DNA from: Lachnospiraceae bacterium
GTDB lineage: Bacteria > Bacillota_A > Clostridia > Lachnospirales > Lachnospiraceae
Direction: 5' to 3'
Length of the DNA stretch: 14,186 nt
Assembly: GCA_024691045.1 (NCBI GenBank)
Contig: JAILOC010000035.1
Span: 1-14,186, forward strand
Below the pieces are notes generated by a model that was not told the DNA's origin, searched no databases, and saw only the letters and a program-made list of their open reading frames with translations. Position numbers and translations under genes: made by a program. Of this stretch, positions 12,667 through 14,186 are shown one piece after another (within the stretch, counting starts at the first letter, position 1; every line of letters starts with the position of its first letter).

Positions 12667-14186
12667 ATGGAAAATCTTACAAACACAGATCTTATAAAAT
12701 CAAAACTGTATGATTTTTTCTGCAACGAGGCGGGAGTGGTTATCTACAAAAGCGACCGTGATGATGAGTATTCACGTGAGCTGAACCGGCTTCTCAAGAT
12801 CGGACGCGTGGTGCTGTCCGAATATGCGGATATGAACGGTGAGATTGCGGAAGAACCGGTCTCACAGGATTTCCTTTACAATTCCGACAAGATCAATGAG
12901 GATGACTGCGTTGTTAACCGTATAGTCATGTCGACGGGTGCGATCATCAAGATCGCGATTTTCCCCCTTGCCGGTTACGAATGGAACACCGAGGAAAGAG
13001 AACTTGTCAGGGGATTCCTTCTCATTATGACGACGGTAAAGAGCCGTATCAGGATGAAGGAATTCATCGACTATGCCGTATTCCATGAACTGGGACACGG
13101 ATATTTCAATGATTTCTATTTCCACAGGATGATCGGAATGGTACATAAGCTCGGTAAGCTTTCCGAGTACTCGGTCATCTTTTTCAATCTGATCAATATC
13201 TCCGGACTCAATACTCTTCTCGGAAGAGAAGAAGCCGACAAGGTAATGCAGAAATTCACCGGACTTGTTTCCGATAATCTCAATCAGCCGGAGAACCTCA
13301 GCAGGATGGGCGGAGACAATTTCTGCATCCTGTGCAAGAAGGATAAAACGGAAGAGATAGTGGAAAGGCTCAAGGGCCAGCACTTCGATGTCGAGGGCGG
13401 CGGAGTCGGACGTGTAAAGCTCGGTGCGTATTGCGGAATCTATAACTGCACCGGCGATGAGAAGGCCCCTTCCGAGTGTGTTGATTTTGCAATGACATCG
13501 ATGCTCCTTGCCAAGAAAGAAAAGCTCCAGATCCAGTACTACGATCAGTCGATGATTGAAATGATGACAAGGACGAGACTGATCGAAGCGTGCTTCAAGG
13601 CGGCTATCACGAACAGAGAATTCGAAGCTTATTACCAGCCCAAGATCAATCTCGATAATTACAAGCTCATCGGAGCGGAGGCACTCTGCAGATGGAGGCG
13701 TGACGGGCAATATTTCATGCCGGATGAATTCGTTCCCGTTCTCGAACAGAGCAAGAGAATATGCGTTCTCGATCTGTATATCCTAGAGACTGTCTGCAGG
13801 GATATCGCGGGATGGATCGCGGAGGGAAGAAATCCGGTAAGGGTATCGTCCAACTTCTCGAGAAAGCATCTTTCCAATCCTTATTTTGTCAAGGATGTCA
13901 TTGAGATAGTGGACAGGTACAAGGTTCCCCATTCTCTTATCGTAATAGAGATAACGGAGACGACCAATGAAGCGGATCTGATCAGACTGAACACGATCGT
14001 AAAGCAGTTCAGGGAAGCCGGCTTCGAGGTTTCGGTAGATGACTTCGGTGTCGGTTATTCGTCGATGAGCATGATCAAGGATATTCCTTTCACAGAGATC
14101 AAGATCGATAAGAGCTTCCTCGACAAAGCTGATATCAGTGACCGTGATATGATCATGATGAAGCATATAATCTCGATGGCGGAAGA
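12667..14186 (+). CDS. EAL-domain c-di-GMP phosphodiesterase with degenerate GGDEF domain (3' end beyond window)
   Basis: The first 506 codons of a signalling protein, open to the window edge. Residues 1-130 form an N-terminal region that I do not recognise, with no membrane segment. About 130-300 is a GGDEF-like fold whose active site reads GGDNF (215-219) and whose usual DxLTGLxNR start is replaced by HELGHGYFND (140-149), so it is probably not a cyclase. The EAL domain starts near 315 and keeps the metal and catalytic residues that can be seen: E338 of the EAL motif, N396 (SSNFS), E428 (IEITET), D458 and D459 (DDFG) and K479 (IKIDKSF). It should therefore hydrolyse c-di-GMP. The ATG lacks a ribosome binding site. 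An in-frame TTG lies at 12628 but also has none. The protein end and remaining EAL residues are not visible. Confidence 0.9.
   Translation, partial: MENLTNTDLIKSKLYDFFCNEAGVVIYKSDRDDEYSRELNRLLKIGRVVLSEYADMNGEIAEEPVSQDFLYNSDKINEDDCVVNRIVMSTGAIIKIAIFPLAGYEWNTEERELVRGFLLIMTTVKSRIRMKEFIDYAVFHELGHGYFNDFYFHRMIGMVHKLGKLSEYSVIFFNLINISGLNTLLGREEADKVMQKFTGLVSDNLNQPENLSRMGGDNFCILCKKDKTEEIVERLKGQHFDVEGGGVGRVKLGAYCGIYNCTGDEKAPSECVDFAMTSMLLAKKEKLQIQYYDQSMIEMMTRTRLIEACFKAAITNREFEAYYQPKINLDNYKLIGAEALCRWRRDGQYFMPDEFVPVLEQSKRICVLDLYILETVCRDIAGWIAEGRNPVRVSSNFSRKHLSNPYFVKDVIEIVDRYKVPHSLIVIEITETTNEADLIRLNTIVKQFREAGFEVSVDDFGVGYSSMSMIKDIPFTEIKIDKSFLDKADISDRDMIMMKHIISMAE

Noticed and set aside
13084..13098. HELGH zinc-metalloprotease motif (HExxH) in the EAL protein
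   Set aside because: It sits exactly where the GGDEF family has DxLTGLxNR, in a Tyr/Phe-rich context typical of that segment, so it is a degenerate form of that motif and the HExxH match is chance.
12862..13710. 282-codon open frame on the minus strand
   Set aside because: It lies antisense to the EAL gene, which has clear domain motifs on the plus strand. The minus-strand product has no recognisable feature.

Overview
The window reads as chromosome of a motile, anaerobic, plant-polysaccharide-degrading Firmicute, most likely a Lachnospiraceae (Butyrivibrio/Roseburia-like) bacterium. The grounds are strong AGGAGG-type ribosome binding sites, TTG-N17/18-TATAAT-type promoters, a flagellin homologue, an EAL signalling protein, and cytoplasmic GH2/GH3 glycosidases next to hexuronate genes. 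The taxonomic placement is inferred from protein style and gene content, not from a marker gene.

Layout. 1-61: terminator of an upstream gene outside the window. 62-1871: a two-gene unit with its own promoter and a leader hairpin. It encodes a flagellin-like protein whose N-terminal chain is cut short and whose C-terminus is unusual, followed by an unrecognised, cysteine-free, highly charged protein; a terminator closes the unit. 1950-2826: an MscS-type mechanosensitive channel whose promoter spacer contains a perfect 14-bp palindrome. 2905-5660: uxuA and uxuB with a 4-nt overlap, for conversion of fructuronate via mannonate to 2-keto-3-deoxygluconate. 5766-9233: a very long (1155 aa) multidomain GH2 glycosidase. 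9230-10150 (minus): an AraC-type regulator, tail-to-tail with the GH2 gene so that the stop codons overlap. 10371-12500: a GH3 enzyme of the beta-xylosidase/beta-glucosidase kind, divergent from the AraC gene. 12508-12567: a perfect 60-bp palindrome. 12667-end: an EAL protein with a degenerate GGDEF domain, cut by the window edge.

The central block (uxuA, uxuB, GH2, AraC, GH3) looks like an intracellular oligosaccharide and hexuronate utilisation locus. GH2 and GH3 would trim imported oligosaccharides, UxuB/UxuA would metabolise the released hexuronate, and the AraC protein would sense a sugar. No transporter, isomerase (UxaC), KDG kinase or KDPG aldolase is in the window. The flagellin-like gene and the EAL gene flank this block and belong to motility and c-di-GMP themes, with no visible link to the sugar genes.

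No gene-free stretch exceeds about 230 bases. The gaps hold promoters, hairpins and the palindrome described below. I see no tRNA, rRNA, CRISPR array, insertion sequence with a transposase, or phage gene.
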